Source: Treponema sp. (lineage in GTDB: Bacteria > Spirochaetota > Spirochaetia > Treponematales > Treponemataceae). From it: DNA of 47,394 bases. The notes beneath the pieces were generated by a model. It made no database searches. It was not told the origin of the DNA and saw only the letters and a program-made list of their open reading frames with translations. This document shows positions 15,525 to 23,274 of the stretch, one piece after another. The stretch is taken from the NCBI GenBank assembly GCA_016296655.1, contig JAEDIW010000017.1:1-47394 (forward strand), written 5' to 3'. The first letter of the stretch is position 1; the number at the start of each line of letters is the position of its first letter. A program made the position numbers and the translations under genes.

Positions 15525-17327
15525 TCATTCAGTTTTAAAGACTGAAATTGCTTCAACAAGGTCTGTAGACTTGCCTGTCAGTGATTCACTCATAGAAGCA
15601 AGCTCTTCTGCGGCACTAGCATTCTGCTGAACAACAGAATCAAGCTGCATAAGTGCCTGATTTACCTGCTGAGCACCATTATTCTGCTCCATACAGGCCG
15701 AAGAAATTTCTGAAACAAGCTTTGACGTTTCTTCAATAGCCGGCAAAACTCCGTTGATTTTTTCACCGGCATCTTCTGCAATCGTAATAGTTTTTGAAGC
15801 AAGTTCACTGATTTCCCTGCTGGACTTCAGACTGCGCTCTGCAAGTTTTCTGACTTCCCCTGCAACAACCGCAAATCCTTTGCCAGCTTCTCCAGCTCTA
15901 GCAGCTTCAATGGCAGCATTCAGGGCAAGCAAATTAGTCTGGCTTGCAATGCTGTCGATAACCTTTATTATGTCAGAAATAAGCTTTACAGCAGAAACAG
16001 CTTCATTTACAGATTTTCCGCCAGCTTCACTTTGTACAGCTGCCTGACTGGCAATCTCTTCCGTTTTCTGAGAATTTTCTGCAGTCTGATGAATGTTCGA
16101 AGCCATCTGTTCCATCGTAGAAGAAATTTCCTCAGTTGCAGAAGCCTGAGAACTGGCTCCGTTCGAAATCGCCTGGCTGGCTTCACTTATCTGCAAACTT
16201 TCTACACGCACTTCTTCAGCCGTAGACTTTACAATAAGAATAACATCTAAGATTTTTCCCATTGTCAGATTAAAATAGTCAGACAATCTGGCAATTTCAT
16301 CAGTTCCACTTACAGGCAAACGGGTCGTAAGATCCCCATTACCTTCGGAAATTGCGCGCAAAGCTTCGGTAACTACAATAAGCGGCTTTATAAGAATCGA
16401 AATAAGTACGCTGCAAGCCGCAATAATTACAGCAACTGACAGCAAAATGATTAAAACACTTAGGAATTTTAACCTGGCCATTATGCCAAAATACAAGTTA
16501 TATGGGGCAGTACACAAAACAGCCCAGTCAGTACCAGGAATCGGACAAAATGCGGCCGTCAACTTTACTTTTGTATAAGGATCAACAAAAACAGAATTAC
16601 CAGTTTCACCAGCAACAACCCTTGCAATTGTTTTGCCCAGCCCGGAATTCATATCCAAATCAGAAACATTCGACCCCTCAGTAGTTTCATTTATATTTGC
16701 AACAATCTCGCCCGTACGGCAGTTCATTACAGAAGGATGCATTCCGCCGCCAAGATCAATTTTTTTACACAAATCAATTATTGCATTGCCATAAATATTC
16801 ATTGAAAGAGCAGCCGTAACTTTGCCATCGGAAGATTTTACAGGAACGGCATAAGTCGTAAAAGTATCATTTACAACTAGTGAAAAATAGGGGTCAAGAA
16901 TTACTTCCTTGCCACTAAGGGCATCAATTACATACGGACGTTTAGACAAATCTACAAGCTTCATGTCTTTTGTAACAGAAAATCCATTCCGATTTACATA
17001 GCCGATATTTTCATATTCAGGTCCCATTCTGTGAGCGGCAACCGTAAGACTTCTACTCTTCTGTGCATCCGTCAAATCATCGTCAATAATCATGTCAAGT
17101 TTTGCAAGGGAACGCAGCACAGTAAATTTATGTTCAACATTCGCAGAAATCTGGGAGGAAACATCCGAAGCTACAGCCAGAAACCGCTTGTTTACAGCAT
17201 CCGTCAGGGCTTTTTCACTTTGAACAATGGTTATTCCTCCTTGAATCACAAGAACAGAAACAGTTACCAGCAAAACCAAAATTATGATTTTTGCCTTAAG
17301 TGAAAAATTAATTCTATTAAACCTCAT
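15525..17327 (-). CDS. Methyl-accepting chemotaxis protein (dCache sensor)
   Basis: Transmembrane chemoreceptor signalling to CheA/CheW. TM1 spans about residues 12-31, a dCache-like periplasmic domain about 37-280 (contains YVNRNGFSVTKDMKLVDLSK and the typical SKRPYVIDALSG and DPYFSLVVNDTFTTYAVPV segments), TM2 about 284-312, then HAMP and a methyl-accepting domain from about 385 with the conserved hairpin tip block LLALNAAIEAARAGEAGKGF and VVAGEVRKLAERS. The Cys in TM2 and the six-stretch ISILIKPL mark HAMP entry. ATG with a GGGAGT Shine-Dalgarno. The ligand is unknown; dCache domains often bind amino acids. It lies upstream of a peptide importer on the same strand, a suggestive but unproven link. 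Confidence 0.95.
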   Translation of the reverse strand: MRFNRINFSLKAKIIILVLLVTVSVLVIQGGITIVQSEKALTDAVNKRFLAVASDVSSQISANVEHKFTVLRSLAKLDMIIDDDLTDAQKSRSLTVAAHRMGPEYENIGYVNRNGFSVTKDMKLVDLSKRPYVIDALSGKEVILDPYFSLVVNDTFTTYAVPVKSSDGKVTAALSMNIYGNAIIDLCKKIDLGGGMHPSVMNCRTGEIVANINETTEGSNVSDLDMNSGLGKTIARVVAGETGNSVFVDPYTKVKLTAAFCPIPGTDWAVLCTAPYNLYFGIMARLKFLSVLIILLSVAVIIAACSVLISILIKPLIVVTEALRAISEGNGDLTTRLPVSGTDEIARLSDYFNLTMGKILDVILIVKSTAEEVRVESLQISEASQAISNGASSQASATEEISSTMEQMASNIHQTAENSQKTEEIASQAAVQSEAGGKSVNEAVSAVKLISDIIKVIDSIASQTNLLALNAAIEAARAGEAGKGFAVVAGEVRKLAERSLKSSREISELASKTITIAEDAGEKINGVLPAIEETSKLVSEISSACMEQNNGAQQVNQALMQLDSVVQQNASAAEELASMSESLTGKSTDLVEAISVFKTE

Positions 17328-17465
17328 TTTTGACTCCCAAAAAAATCTCGCAAAAATTTTCTATATTCCTCAATTTAACAGTATAATTCAAAAAAAAAAT
17401 AAAGCAAAAAATACGTGCAATTCAAATTCATTTTATTTTTTTCAGGCGCAACGCAGCTGACAGAG

Positions 17466-17567
17466 CGTACTTCCGCAGTTCGCTTACGCTCTAAGTCCTC
17501 GAAGCTCTGCAAGCTTCTGCGGTCTTCGCCTTCGGCGCTGCTACAGCACTTGGACGCATTTTTCTGA
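17466..17567 (+). repeat. GC-rich repeat family R3, copy 1
   Basis: About 100 bp, GC-rich. From TTCCGCAGTTCGCTTACG through GCGGTCTTCGCC it is the exact reverse complement of 44639-44697, and the similarity continues imperfectly through GGCGCTGCTACAG. Contains TTCG loops within short stems. Located between a chemoreceptor start and the metY leader. Confidence 0.8.
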
Positions 17568-17580
17568 ATATTTTTACAAA

Positions 17581-17599
17581 ACCTATTGACAAACTAGGT
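17581..17599 (+). promoter_or_regulatory. Operator-like inverted repeat 1 (ACCTA-N9-TAGGT)
   Basis: Perfect 5-bp arms ACCTA / TAGGT around 9 nt. The spacer contains the TTGACA -35 box (17586-17591), so a bound protein would block RNA polymerase. The same arms with the same 9-nt spacing recur at 17623-17641, 42 bp away centre to centre (about four helical turns). Confidence 0.7.
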
Positions 17600-17614
17600 A
17601 ATAATATATAATAT
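17586..17614 (+). promoter_or_regulatory. Sigma-70-type promoter of the metY leader
   Basis: Consensus -35 TTGACA at 17586-17591. The -10 is either TATAAT at 17607-17612 (15-nt spacer) or TAATAT at 17609-17614 (17-nt spacer). It is the best promoter upstream of metY and would give a leader of about 570 nt containing four hairpins and a Cys-rich short ORF. Confidence 0.65.
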
Positions 17615-17622
17615 ACATATAA

Positions 17623-17641
17623 ACCTACTTGCTAAATAGGT
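17623..17641 (+). promoter_or_regulatory. Operator-like inverted repeat 2 (ACCTA-N9-TAGGT)
   Basis: Second copy of the ACCTA-N9-TAGGT inverted repeat with a different central 9 nt (CTTGCTAAA), placed at the expected transcription start. Arms identical to the first copy, centre unrelated except for length, which is what a dimeric repressor site predicts. Confidence 0.7.
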
Positions 17642-17674
17642 TTCAAAAAAAAACAACAGTATCACAGGAGGTGT

Positions 17675-17820
17675 AATAAAAACTTTGCCTGAAATAGCGT
17701 CAAAGTTTTTATTCACAAGTTCGCGTTGCGAACTTCCTTATCAACTGCCGCTTCTCATTTCATTGCGAAGCGGCATAAAAAGTCAATCGATTGCTGAAAC
17801 AATCTTCTTGACTTTTTATG
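17675..17820 (+). ncRNA. Leader RNA with four consecutive perfect hairpins
   Basis: H1: 13-bp stem 17675-17687 / 17701-17713. H2: 8-bp stem 17717-17724 / 17728-17735 with a 3-nt loop. H3: 8-bp stem 17746-17753 / 17768-17775. H4: 13-bp stem 17774-17786 / 17808-17820 with an inner GATTG / CAATC stem. H4 ends exactly where the GGGAGG Shine-Dalgarno of the 26-codon ORF begins. An AGGAGGTG precedes H1, and a TTG-started frame of 49 codons from 17685 overlaps the downstream ATG (ATGA), but its product looks non-protein-like. Could be a leader regulator or a repeat-derived element. Confidence 0.6.
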
Positions 17821-17830
17821 GGAGGATTTT

Positions 17831-17911
17831 ATGAGAATGACAGTTTATTTTGAAAAATTAGTCAGAGAAAATTTCAGAAACGGAGTGATGTACTGTTGCT
17901 GCGTAAAATAA
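17831..17911 (+). CDS. 26-aa putative leader peptide with three consecutive Cys codons
   Basis: ATG at 17831 with an excellent GGGAGG Shine-Dalgarno 5-6 nt upstream; 26 residues, ending VMYCCCVK just before TAA. The run TGT TGC TGC four codons before the end resembles cysteine-sensing attenuator peptides known from mycobacteria. It lies upstream of metY, a sulfur-assimilation gene, and downstream of a promoter with paired operators. Inference: ribosome pausing at the Cys codons when Cys-tRNA is scarce alters expression downstream. Against: 277 bp separate it from metY and I see no clear terminator between them. A small regulatory or chance ORF is the alternative. Confidence 0.55.
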   Translation: MRMTVYFEKLVRENFRNGVMYCCCVK

Positions 17912-18009
17912 GAAAAACATTTTTAAAAGTCAGGCAGACAGACGAAAACTGCCGGCAGAGCATTTTTAATGCAGACATTTCTATAAGGTCAATTTCGAGT
18001 ATTTGATTT

Positions 18010-18122
18010 ACAAACCGTGGCAAGGATTGTAAGGGCTGGCGAAGCCAGTTCCGAAGCGTAGCGAAGGAATGAAGCGATAGCGCAACCCTGAAAAGCCTGA
18101 TTTTTGCGAAGCAAAAAGCCAC
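18010..18122 (-). repeat. GC-rich structured intergenic repeat (family R2, minus orientation)
   Basis: Read on the minus strand it gives GGCTTTTTGC, AGGCTTTTCAGGGTTGCGCT, a central stem TTCC/GGAA around CTTCGCTACGCTT-type sequence, CTGGCTTCGCCAGCCC and TTACAATCC. The block order equals the copies at 9.1 and 43.1 kb. It lies between the Cys-peptide ORF and metY. Confidence 0.6.
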
Positions 18123-18157
18123 CCTAAAAATAAAAATTCAAAACTCGACATTTGTCC

Positions 18158-18163
18158 TATAAT
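18158..18163 (+). promoter_or_regulatory. Possible second metY promoter (-10 box)
   Basis: Perfect TATAAT, 25 bp before the metY ATG; the -35 side is weak (an AT-rich stretch). Could give a short leader mRNA independent of the upstream leader. Confidence 0.4.
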
Positions 18164-18188
18164 ATCATTTTTTTAAGAGGTATAAATT

Positions 18189-19478
18189 ATGGCTAATAAA
18201 TATAAATTTGAAACATTACAGCTTCATGTAGGACAGGAACAGGCAGACCCGGTTACAGATTCACGCGCAGTACCGATTTATCAGACTACATCCTATGTAT
18301 TCCACAATTCAAAACACGCAGCAGACAGGTTTGGACTTGCAGATGCAGGCAACATCTACGGCCGCCTTACAAATTCTACACAGGATGTTCTTGAAAAGCG
18401 CATTGCAGCTCTGGAAGGCGGTGTTGCAGCTCTTGCTGTTGCTTCAGGAGCGGCAGCCATTACATATACAATTGAAGCACTTGCACAGGCAGGCGGTCAT
18501 ATTGTTGCACAGAAAACGATTTATGGTGGAAGTTATAATCTTCTTGCACATACGTTAAAGCAGTTCGGAGTAGAAACAACTTTTGTTGATGCACATAATC
18601 TTTCAGAAGTAGAAGGTGCAATCCGCGAAAATACAAAAGCAGTTTACCTTGAAACACTTGGAAATCCTAACAGCGATATTCCAGACATTGATGCAATTGC
18701 AGAAATTGCCCATAAGCATGGACTTCCCCTTGTAATCGACAATACTTTCGGAACGCCATACCTTATCCGCCCGATTGAACATGGTGCTGACATTGTAGTT
18801 CATTCTGCAACAAAATTTATCGGCGGTCATGGTACAACTCTTGGCGGTATAATAGTAGATTCCGGCAAATTTGACTGGAAAAAATCAGGAAAATATGCAC
18901 CCATTGCAGCACCAAATCCAAGTTATCATGGAATCAGTTTTGCGGATGCAGTAGGACCTGCAGCATTTGTAACATATATTCGCGCCATACTGCTTCGAGA
19001 CGAAGGAGCAACTTTAAGTCCGTTTAATGCATTTCTTCTGCTTCAGGGAACGGAAACACTTTCCCTTCGTCTTGACCGCCACGTTGAAAATACGAAAAAG
19101 GTCGTTGAATTCCTTAAAAATCATCCCCTTGTAGAAAAAGTAAATCATCCGTCTCTTGCTGATCATCCAGATCATGGGCTGTATGAAAAATATTTCCCTA
19201 ACGGCGGTGCTTCAATCTTTACGTTTGAAATCAAAGGCGGAAAAGAAGCTGCATGGAAATTTATCGACAATCTTAAAATTTTCAGCCTGCTTGCAAACGT
19301 AGCAGACGTTAAATCACTTGTAATTCACCCTGCCACAACAACTCATTCACAGCTTAGCGATGCAGAACTTGCTGACCAGGGAATTACACAGGGAACAATA
19401 CGCCTTTCAATCGGAACAGAACATATTGATGATATAATTGACGACTTAAAGGCAGGGTTTGCCGCAGTAGAAAAATAG
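18189..19478 (+). CDS. metY: O-acetylhomoserine sulfhydrylase
   Basis: PLP enzyme joining sulfide (or methanethiol) with O-acetylhomoserine to give homocysteine (or methionine). 429 residues, the usual size for MetY. Starts MANKYKFETLQLHVGQE with the family block DPVTDSRAVPIYQTTSYVF split over residues 19-38. YGRLTNSTQDVLEKRIAALEGG and the PLP lysine in HSATKFIGGHGTTLGG (Lys near 209) are intact. C-terminal VADVKSLVIHPATTTHSQL is diagnostic of the MetY branch. AGAGGT Shine-Dalgarno. Single gene. Its leader has paired operators and a Cys-codon ORF, which would make sense for a sulfur-regulated gene. Confidence 0.95.
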   Translation: MANKYKFETLQLHVGQEQADPVTDSRAVPIYQTTSYVFHNSKHAADRFGLADAGNIYGRLTNSTQDVLEKRIAALEGGVAALAVASGAAAITYTIEALAQAGGHIVAQKTIYGGSYNLLAHTLKQFGVETTFVDAHNLSEVEGAIRENTKAVYLETLGNPNSDIPDIDAIAEIAHKHGLPLVIDNTFGTPYLIRPIEHGADIVVHSATKFIGGHGTTLGGIIVDSGKFDWKKSGKYAPIAAPNPSYHGISFADAVGPAAFVTYIRAILLRDEGATLSPFNAFLLLQGTETLSLRLDRHVENTKKVVEFLKNHPLVEKVNHPSLADHPDHGLYEKYFPNGGASIFTFEIKGGKEAAWKFIDNLKIFSLLANVADVKSLVIHPATTTHSQLSDAELADQGITQGTIRLSIGTEHIDDIIDDLKAGFAAVEK

Positions 19479-19517
19479 AATATCGAACAGCGGAAAAACT
19501 TGTGAACAGAGAAATAT

Positions 19518-19577
19518 AAAAGGCTGGTCTTTACTGTTTTTTTTTAAGAAGAACGGTTTTAGGTCAGTCTTTTTTAC
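19518..19577 (+). terminator. Probable terminator after metY
   Basis: AAAAGGCTGGTCT (19518 onward) can pair, allowing G-U pairs, with AGGTCAGTCTTTTT (about 19561-19575), and T-runs follow both halves. The remaining spacer to 20134 holds a weak 85-codon frame (19581-19838, TTG start) that I do not accept, and otherwise no visible feature. Confidence 0.45.
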
Positions 19578-20134
19578 AGCTTGTGCAAACGGGTAATTGC
19601 GCAAGAGTGTGTCTCTGTACCTGATAAAAAATATGTTAAAAGTGTTGCGCTAAATACAGTAATCGCAGCCGTTGAATTCTCAGTTCTTTTCAGAGAGCTG
19701 CTCCAGCGTAATAGAATCCACGACGTTATTTATGACTTTTTCAAAGTCACTTCAGGAAGCATCATTTCCTGCATTCTTACGGCATTTCCTTCCAAAGTTT
19801 CTTTTGGAGAAAGGTCATGCGGTGTGAAAGCAGTTTAAGAAGTTTGAGTAGTTTAAGCAGAATATATTTTTCTTCTGCAGAGCAAAATTATTCATGATTT
19901 ACACATTATTGCAACATCTGTTCGTTTGTGATATGTTTCTGTCGTAAAAACTTTAATACATCTTTCGAGAGAGGGCGGTTTTTTTGTTAAAAAATCTACC
20001 TCTTGCTTTTTAACTGAACCTTGTCATTGAGCACATAACTTCAGTTTACAAATCTATTTCTCATTCAGGCTTTTTACAGCTGCAGGAATTTTCAGGTGCT
20101 TTTTTTGCGCCTGATTACTGAAACAGGAAGATGT

Positions 20135-20527
20135 ATGAAAATCTCAGAAGAAAATTATACAATTACAACAATTTATTTTGACGGGCAGTTTTGGTGTGCC
20201 ATGATTGAAAAAAATGTAGCGGGACAGAATTTTTCTGGACGATATGTTTTTGGTGAAGAACCTTCAAATCCAAGATTGTTAAACTGGATGCTATACGAGT
20301 TTGCAAAAATCAAATTGCTTCCGGTAAATGAAAATCGTAAAATCCGGTTTAAAAAACTTGCAAAAAGAAGTTATGAGGCAAAAGGAGTTCCAAAATCCCT
20401 AAAAGCATTTTCGGCAGCTCAGAAAGAATATGCTGAAAACAGAAAGTCTCAGAAGAGAAAGCAGAAAAAATTTGTAGAAGAAGAAAAATATCTTTTAAAA
20501 AAGGAAAAGAAGAGAAAAAAAAGATGA
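20135..20527 (+). CDS. yjdF: YjdF-family protein (DUF2992)
   Basis: Function not established for the family; in Firmicutes it is often controlled by a riboswitch sensing azaaromatic compounds. The N-terminal part has the family pattern: TIYFDGQFWCAMIE, then GRYVFGEEPSNPRLLNWML and a Leu-rich stretch. The C-terminal 50 residues are a strongly basic, coiled-coil-like tail (KRKQKKF, EEEKYLLKKEKKRKKR), also usual in this family. Start taken at the ATG at 20135 (AGGAAG 5-6 nt upstream) rather than the upstream in-frame codon at 20096. I could not confirm a yjdF riboswitch in the 5' region. The next ORF overlaps by 4 nt. Confidence 0.8.
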   Translation: MKISEENYTITTIYFDGQFWCAMIEKNVAGQNFSGRYVFGEEPSNPRLLNWMLYEFAKIKLLPVNENRKIRFKKLAKRSYEAKGVPKSLKAFSAAQKEYAENRKSQKRKQKKFVEEEKYLLKKEKKRKKR

Positions 20528-20802
20528 AAACATACGTCAGTGCCTGTAGTTTTTGTTATAAAAATTGCATGGCACGAAAGCTTTCGCTTGAGAAGTCTGC
20601 ATTCAATGAAATTGATGAACTTGTCTTGTGCCGGATATCATATTTAAATTTTGACGGACTTCCTGCAGACTGTGATTTTTTCAAAAAAATTACCCTTTCG
20701 GAACTTGCCGAACAATTTAAAACTCTGCGAAACAGGCTTCTTATAAATCAGCTGACTGTAAAACTTATGTTCGACGCAGCTGCTTACCGAGGCGCTGCAT
20801 AA
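20524..20802 (+). CDS. Hypothetical protein translationally coupled to yjdF
   Basis: 92 residues; no family recognised. ATG overlaps the yjdF stop in an ATGA arrangement, an indication of translational coupling. It has two CxxC-like groupings near the start (SACSFCYKNC), suggesting metal binding or a disulfide pair, then a soluble helical body (LSELAEQFKTLRNRLLINQL). Composition resembles the neighbours. A real small gene is likely, but the evidence is only positional and compositional. Confidence 0.5.
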   Translation: MKTYVSACSFCYKNCMARKLSLEKSAFNEIDELVLCRISYLNFDGLPADCDFFKKITLSELAEQFKTLRNRLLINQLTVKLMFDAAAYRGAA

Positions 20803-20874
20803 TTTTTAAAATGCCCCGACACAAATCGCTCAGGGTATTCACTCTTTTGCGCAAATAAAAATATTTACAATGCA

Positions 20875-20903
20875 TTTACCCTAAAAAAGAAAATCATTAT
20901 ACT
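20875..20903 (+). promoter_or_regulatory. Promoter of pgeF, leaderless layout
   Basis: TTTACC (20875-20880), 17-nt spacer, TATACT (20898-20903), then exactly 6 nt to the ATG at 20910. Transcription would start at the A of the start codon. No Shine-Dalgarno is present upstream. Confidence 0.7.
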
Positions 20904-20909
20904 TTTTCC

Positions 20910-21842
20910 ATGGGATGCTGTTTTTTTGACCTTAGCACAAAGATTCTCAGACAGGAAAACATTTTCCACAGAAATATGGTTACTGGGAATTTCATTTTCA
21001 ACGGAAATCCACTCACAGCAAAAAATGTGCCGCATTGGGGAATGAGCCTTTTAAAAGCTGGTTCCATGAGGTTTCGCTGGAATGAACAAAACGAAAACCG
21101 CCATAACTTCCTTGAACACGTTGCTTCCATGAGCAGCACAAGCTTAACTCCCGTTTCAATTGAACTGATTCATTCAAAAACAGTCTTTACATTGAACTGT
21201 GAGAGCGAAAGCCAAAACAAACAGGGCGACGGCATCATTACAAAAAATCAGCACCTTATGCCGACAGTGACAGTTGCAGACTGCATGCCAATTTTTTTGT
21301 ATGACATAAAATCAGGTTGTTTTGGAGCATTGCATTCAGGTTGGAAAGGAACAGGAATAATTCAAACAGCCATTGAAAAGGCCTGCCAGGAATTTTGCAG
21401 TGAAGTACAGAATATATGCGTAGTTTTAGGGCCTCACATCGGTCCATGCTGCTACATCATTGATGAAGAACGTGCAGAATATTTTTCCAGAAATTTCTGC
21501 AAAGAATGCATTGAATTCGTTGAAAAAGCAGAACTTTCATCATCTGCAATCCCCCAATGGAGCGCAGACTGCAAAAAACTCTACAGGCTTTCGCTTGCAA
21601 AAGCAAATCTTGCCATACTAAAAGCTCTTGGCGTACCAGAAAAAAATATTGCAGTCTGCAATGACTGCACCTGCTGCACAACTTTTGCAGACAACACGGA
21701 AAACTCAGAAAAAAATGCGAAAAGCAGCCACATATACGGCTCATTCCGCCGGCAGACTGCATTTTTGCCGGAAAACATCAAGATTGAAGAACGCTGGAAG
21801 CATTTTACAGTGCAGGCAGCGTTCTGCGGATATTTATTTTAA
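20910..21842 (+). CDS. pgeF: Laccase-domain purine nucleosidase-type protein (YfiH/PgeF family)
   Basis: Cytoplasmic metal-dependent enzyme family (multi-copper polyphenol oxidase / purine nucleoside phosphorylase-like; in E. coli also linked to peptidoglycan editing). 310 residues. Metal-ligand blocks are in order: TVADCMPIFLYD, GALHSGWKGTGIIQTAI with the ligand His, VVLGPHIGPCCYIIDEE with the ligand Cys/His, and a C-terminal HIYGSFRRQ block. No signal peptide, fitting a cytoplasmic enzyme. Preceded by a promoter whose -10 lies 6 nt from the ATG, so probably a leaderless mRNA. The 3' end overlaps the convergent GH105-like gene by 9 bp. Confidence 0.88.
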   Translation: MGCCFFDLSTKILRQENIFHRNMVTGNFIFNGNPLTAKNVPHWGMSLLKAGSMRFRWNEQNENRHNFLEHVASMSSTSLTPVSIELIHSKTVFTLNCESESQNKQGDGIITKNQHLMPTVTVADCMPIFLYDIKSGCFGALHSGWKGTGIIQTAIEKACQEFCSEVQNICVVLGPHIGPCCYIIDEERAEYFSRNFCKECIEFVEKAELSSSAIPQWSADCKKLYRLSLAKANLAILKALGVPEKNIAVCNDCTCCTTFADNTENSEKNAKSSHIYGSFRRQTAFLPENIKIEERWKHFTVQAAFCGYLF

Positions 21843-22970
21843 CAGGCGGTATTCGTTATATGCCAGGATGAACGGGCCTACACCTTTTGCATCATCCTTT
21901 ACAATCGGCTCTGACATATAATATTCAAAAGTTCCATCACGGTTCGGCTTGCTTTCAGGTCCCAAACCTGCAACCAGACAAATACCTCCAAGACTCATCC
22001 GGTTATTTTCTGTTACAAGATATTTTGAACATATTCCTTCAAAAGCTTTTTTGCCAGGAACAATATAGCTTCTGTCAAGAATTCCTGTCCTGACACCTTT
22101 CAGCAAAGAATATGCAAGAATTGCACTGCCACTCGTTTCAAGGTAATTTTTGCCACGGCCTTTCATGTCAGGCACCTGATACCACATTCCGCTTTCATCC
22201 TGAAACAGCAGGACAGCATTCATAAGCTCAATAAAATTATGCTTGAGAGCATTCCAGTTTGGAGTATCTTTTTTTACAGCTTTATTCAAGGTATCGAGCA
22301 TTGCCATGGCATACCACCCGATTGAACGGAGCCAAAAATTTTTTGAAAGCCCTGTAACCTTGTCAGCCCAAAACATTTTTCGGGAACTGTCATAACAATG
22401 ATAGTAAAGACCGTTGTTTTTATTGCGCATTATTTCGTATACATTGAAAAACTGATGGTAAATATCCTCTTCCCATTCACCATCAGATTCAAATTCTTTC
22501 TGATATTCCATCAAAAAAGGCAGTCCCATGTAAAGTCCGTCCAGCCACACCTGATTCGGATAAATCTTTTTATGCCAGAAATTGCCTTCCGCTGTTCTTG
22601 GATGAGTTTTCATCTGTTCTTCAAGTTTTGCAGCAGCTTTTTTATATTTTTCCTTTCCTGTAAGCTTGTAAAGGGTTATCAGATTTTTGCCACCGTTTAT
22701 TTCATCAATATTATAATCATCTTTTTCATAACCATCGATTGTACCGTCATCATGAATTCTGTAATCTTCATACCAGTCGGCAAATTCAAGGTATTTTCTG
22801 TCATTTGTAGTGCTGTAAATTTCAAGCAGAGCCATAATCATACAGCCGTCAATATAATCCCAGCCAGATTTTTTACCAGCCTGAGCCTTTTCTATATTCC
22901 ATACAGGAATTTCCTGAGTCGAATTTTTTATCAGCGAATCAATGTAAGAATCAATTACAACAAACTCCAT
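21834..22970 (-). CDS. GH105/GH88-family unsaturated uronyl hydrolase (YteR/YesR-like)
   Basis: Removes the unsaturated uronic acid from oligosaccharides released by pectate or rhamnogalacturonan lyases. Family hallmarks: the (alpha/alpha)6-barrel pattern, WDYIDGCMIMALLEIY with a candidate catalytic Asp, the diagnostic block KKIYPNQVWLDGLYMGLPFL with a second Asp, and WLRSIGWYAMAMLDTL. No signal peptide is visible, so substrates must be imported as oligosaccharides. Start taken at the ATG at 22970, 5 nt after GGGGG, not the in-frame TTG at 22985. Convergent with pgeF with a 9-bp overlap. Length 378 is normal. Rhamnogalacturonan versus galacturonan specificity is uncertain. The 22971-23274 spacer holds two divergent start regions only. 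Confidence 0.88.
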   Translation of the reverse strand: MEFVVIDSYIDSLIKNSTQEIPVWNIEKAQAGKKSGWDYIDGCMIMALLEIYSTTNDRKYLEFADWYEDYRIHDDGTIDGYEKDDYNIDEINGGKNLITLYKLTGKEKYKKAAAKLEEQMKTHPRTAEGNFWHKKIYPNQVWLDGLYMGLPFLMEYQKEFESDGEWEEDIYHQFFNVYEIMRNKNNGLYYHCYDSSRKMFWADKVTGLSKNFWLRSIGWYAMAMLDTLNKAVKKDTPNWNALKHNFIELMNAVLLFQDESGMWYQVPDMKGRGKNYLETSGSAILAYSLLKGVRTGILDRSYIVPGKKAFEGICSKYLVTENNRMSLGGICLVAGLGPESKPNRDGTFEYYMSEPIVKDDAKGVGPFILAYNEYRLLK

Positions 22971-23274
22971 GTTTTCCCCCAGCAAAATTATGCAAGTACC
23001 ACTTTTTCAAAACACTGAAAGCAAGCTTCAGAAAGTTCAGGCTATCTAAAACTTTTTTACTGTAGCGCAAAACGTCCCCGTTAATAACGCAATTCCTTAA
23101 AAGACATTCATAAGAAGGCTCATGCCTCCGCATAAATAAATCAATGTTTCTCCAATTTTACCTGTCGCATTAAAATTGATTTTTTGATACAATTAGCACA
23201 CTTTTGATTATAGATAAAAGCATTTTGCTTTTTCCGTAGAAAACTTGCATAAAAAAGAATTTGGAGAAACTATC

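Noticed and set aside
17874..18122. 82-codon minus-strand frame over the metY leader
   Set aside because: Runs through an R2 repeat and opposite the Cys-peptide ORF; no protein family seen.
19581..19838. 85-codon plus-strand frame after metY
   Set aside because: TTG start, no clear ribosome site, no family resemblance, and it begins next to a probable terminator. Could be a decayed gene, but nothing supports that.
20000..20134. yjdF riboswitch before the YjdF gene
   Set aside because: I could not align the conserved core by eye; a model search would be needed, so it is not reported as a feature.
22951..23133. 60-codon minus-strand frame upstream of the GH105-like gene
   Set aside because: Overlaps the start and ribosome site of the hydrolase gene in another frame; no recognisable sequence.
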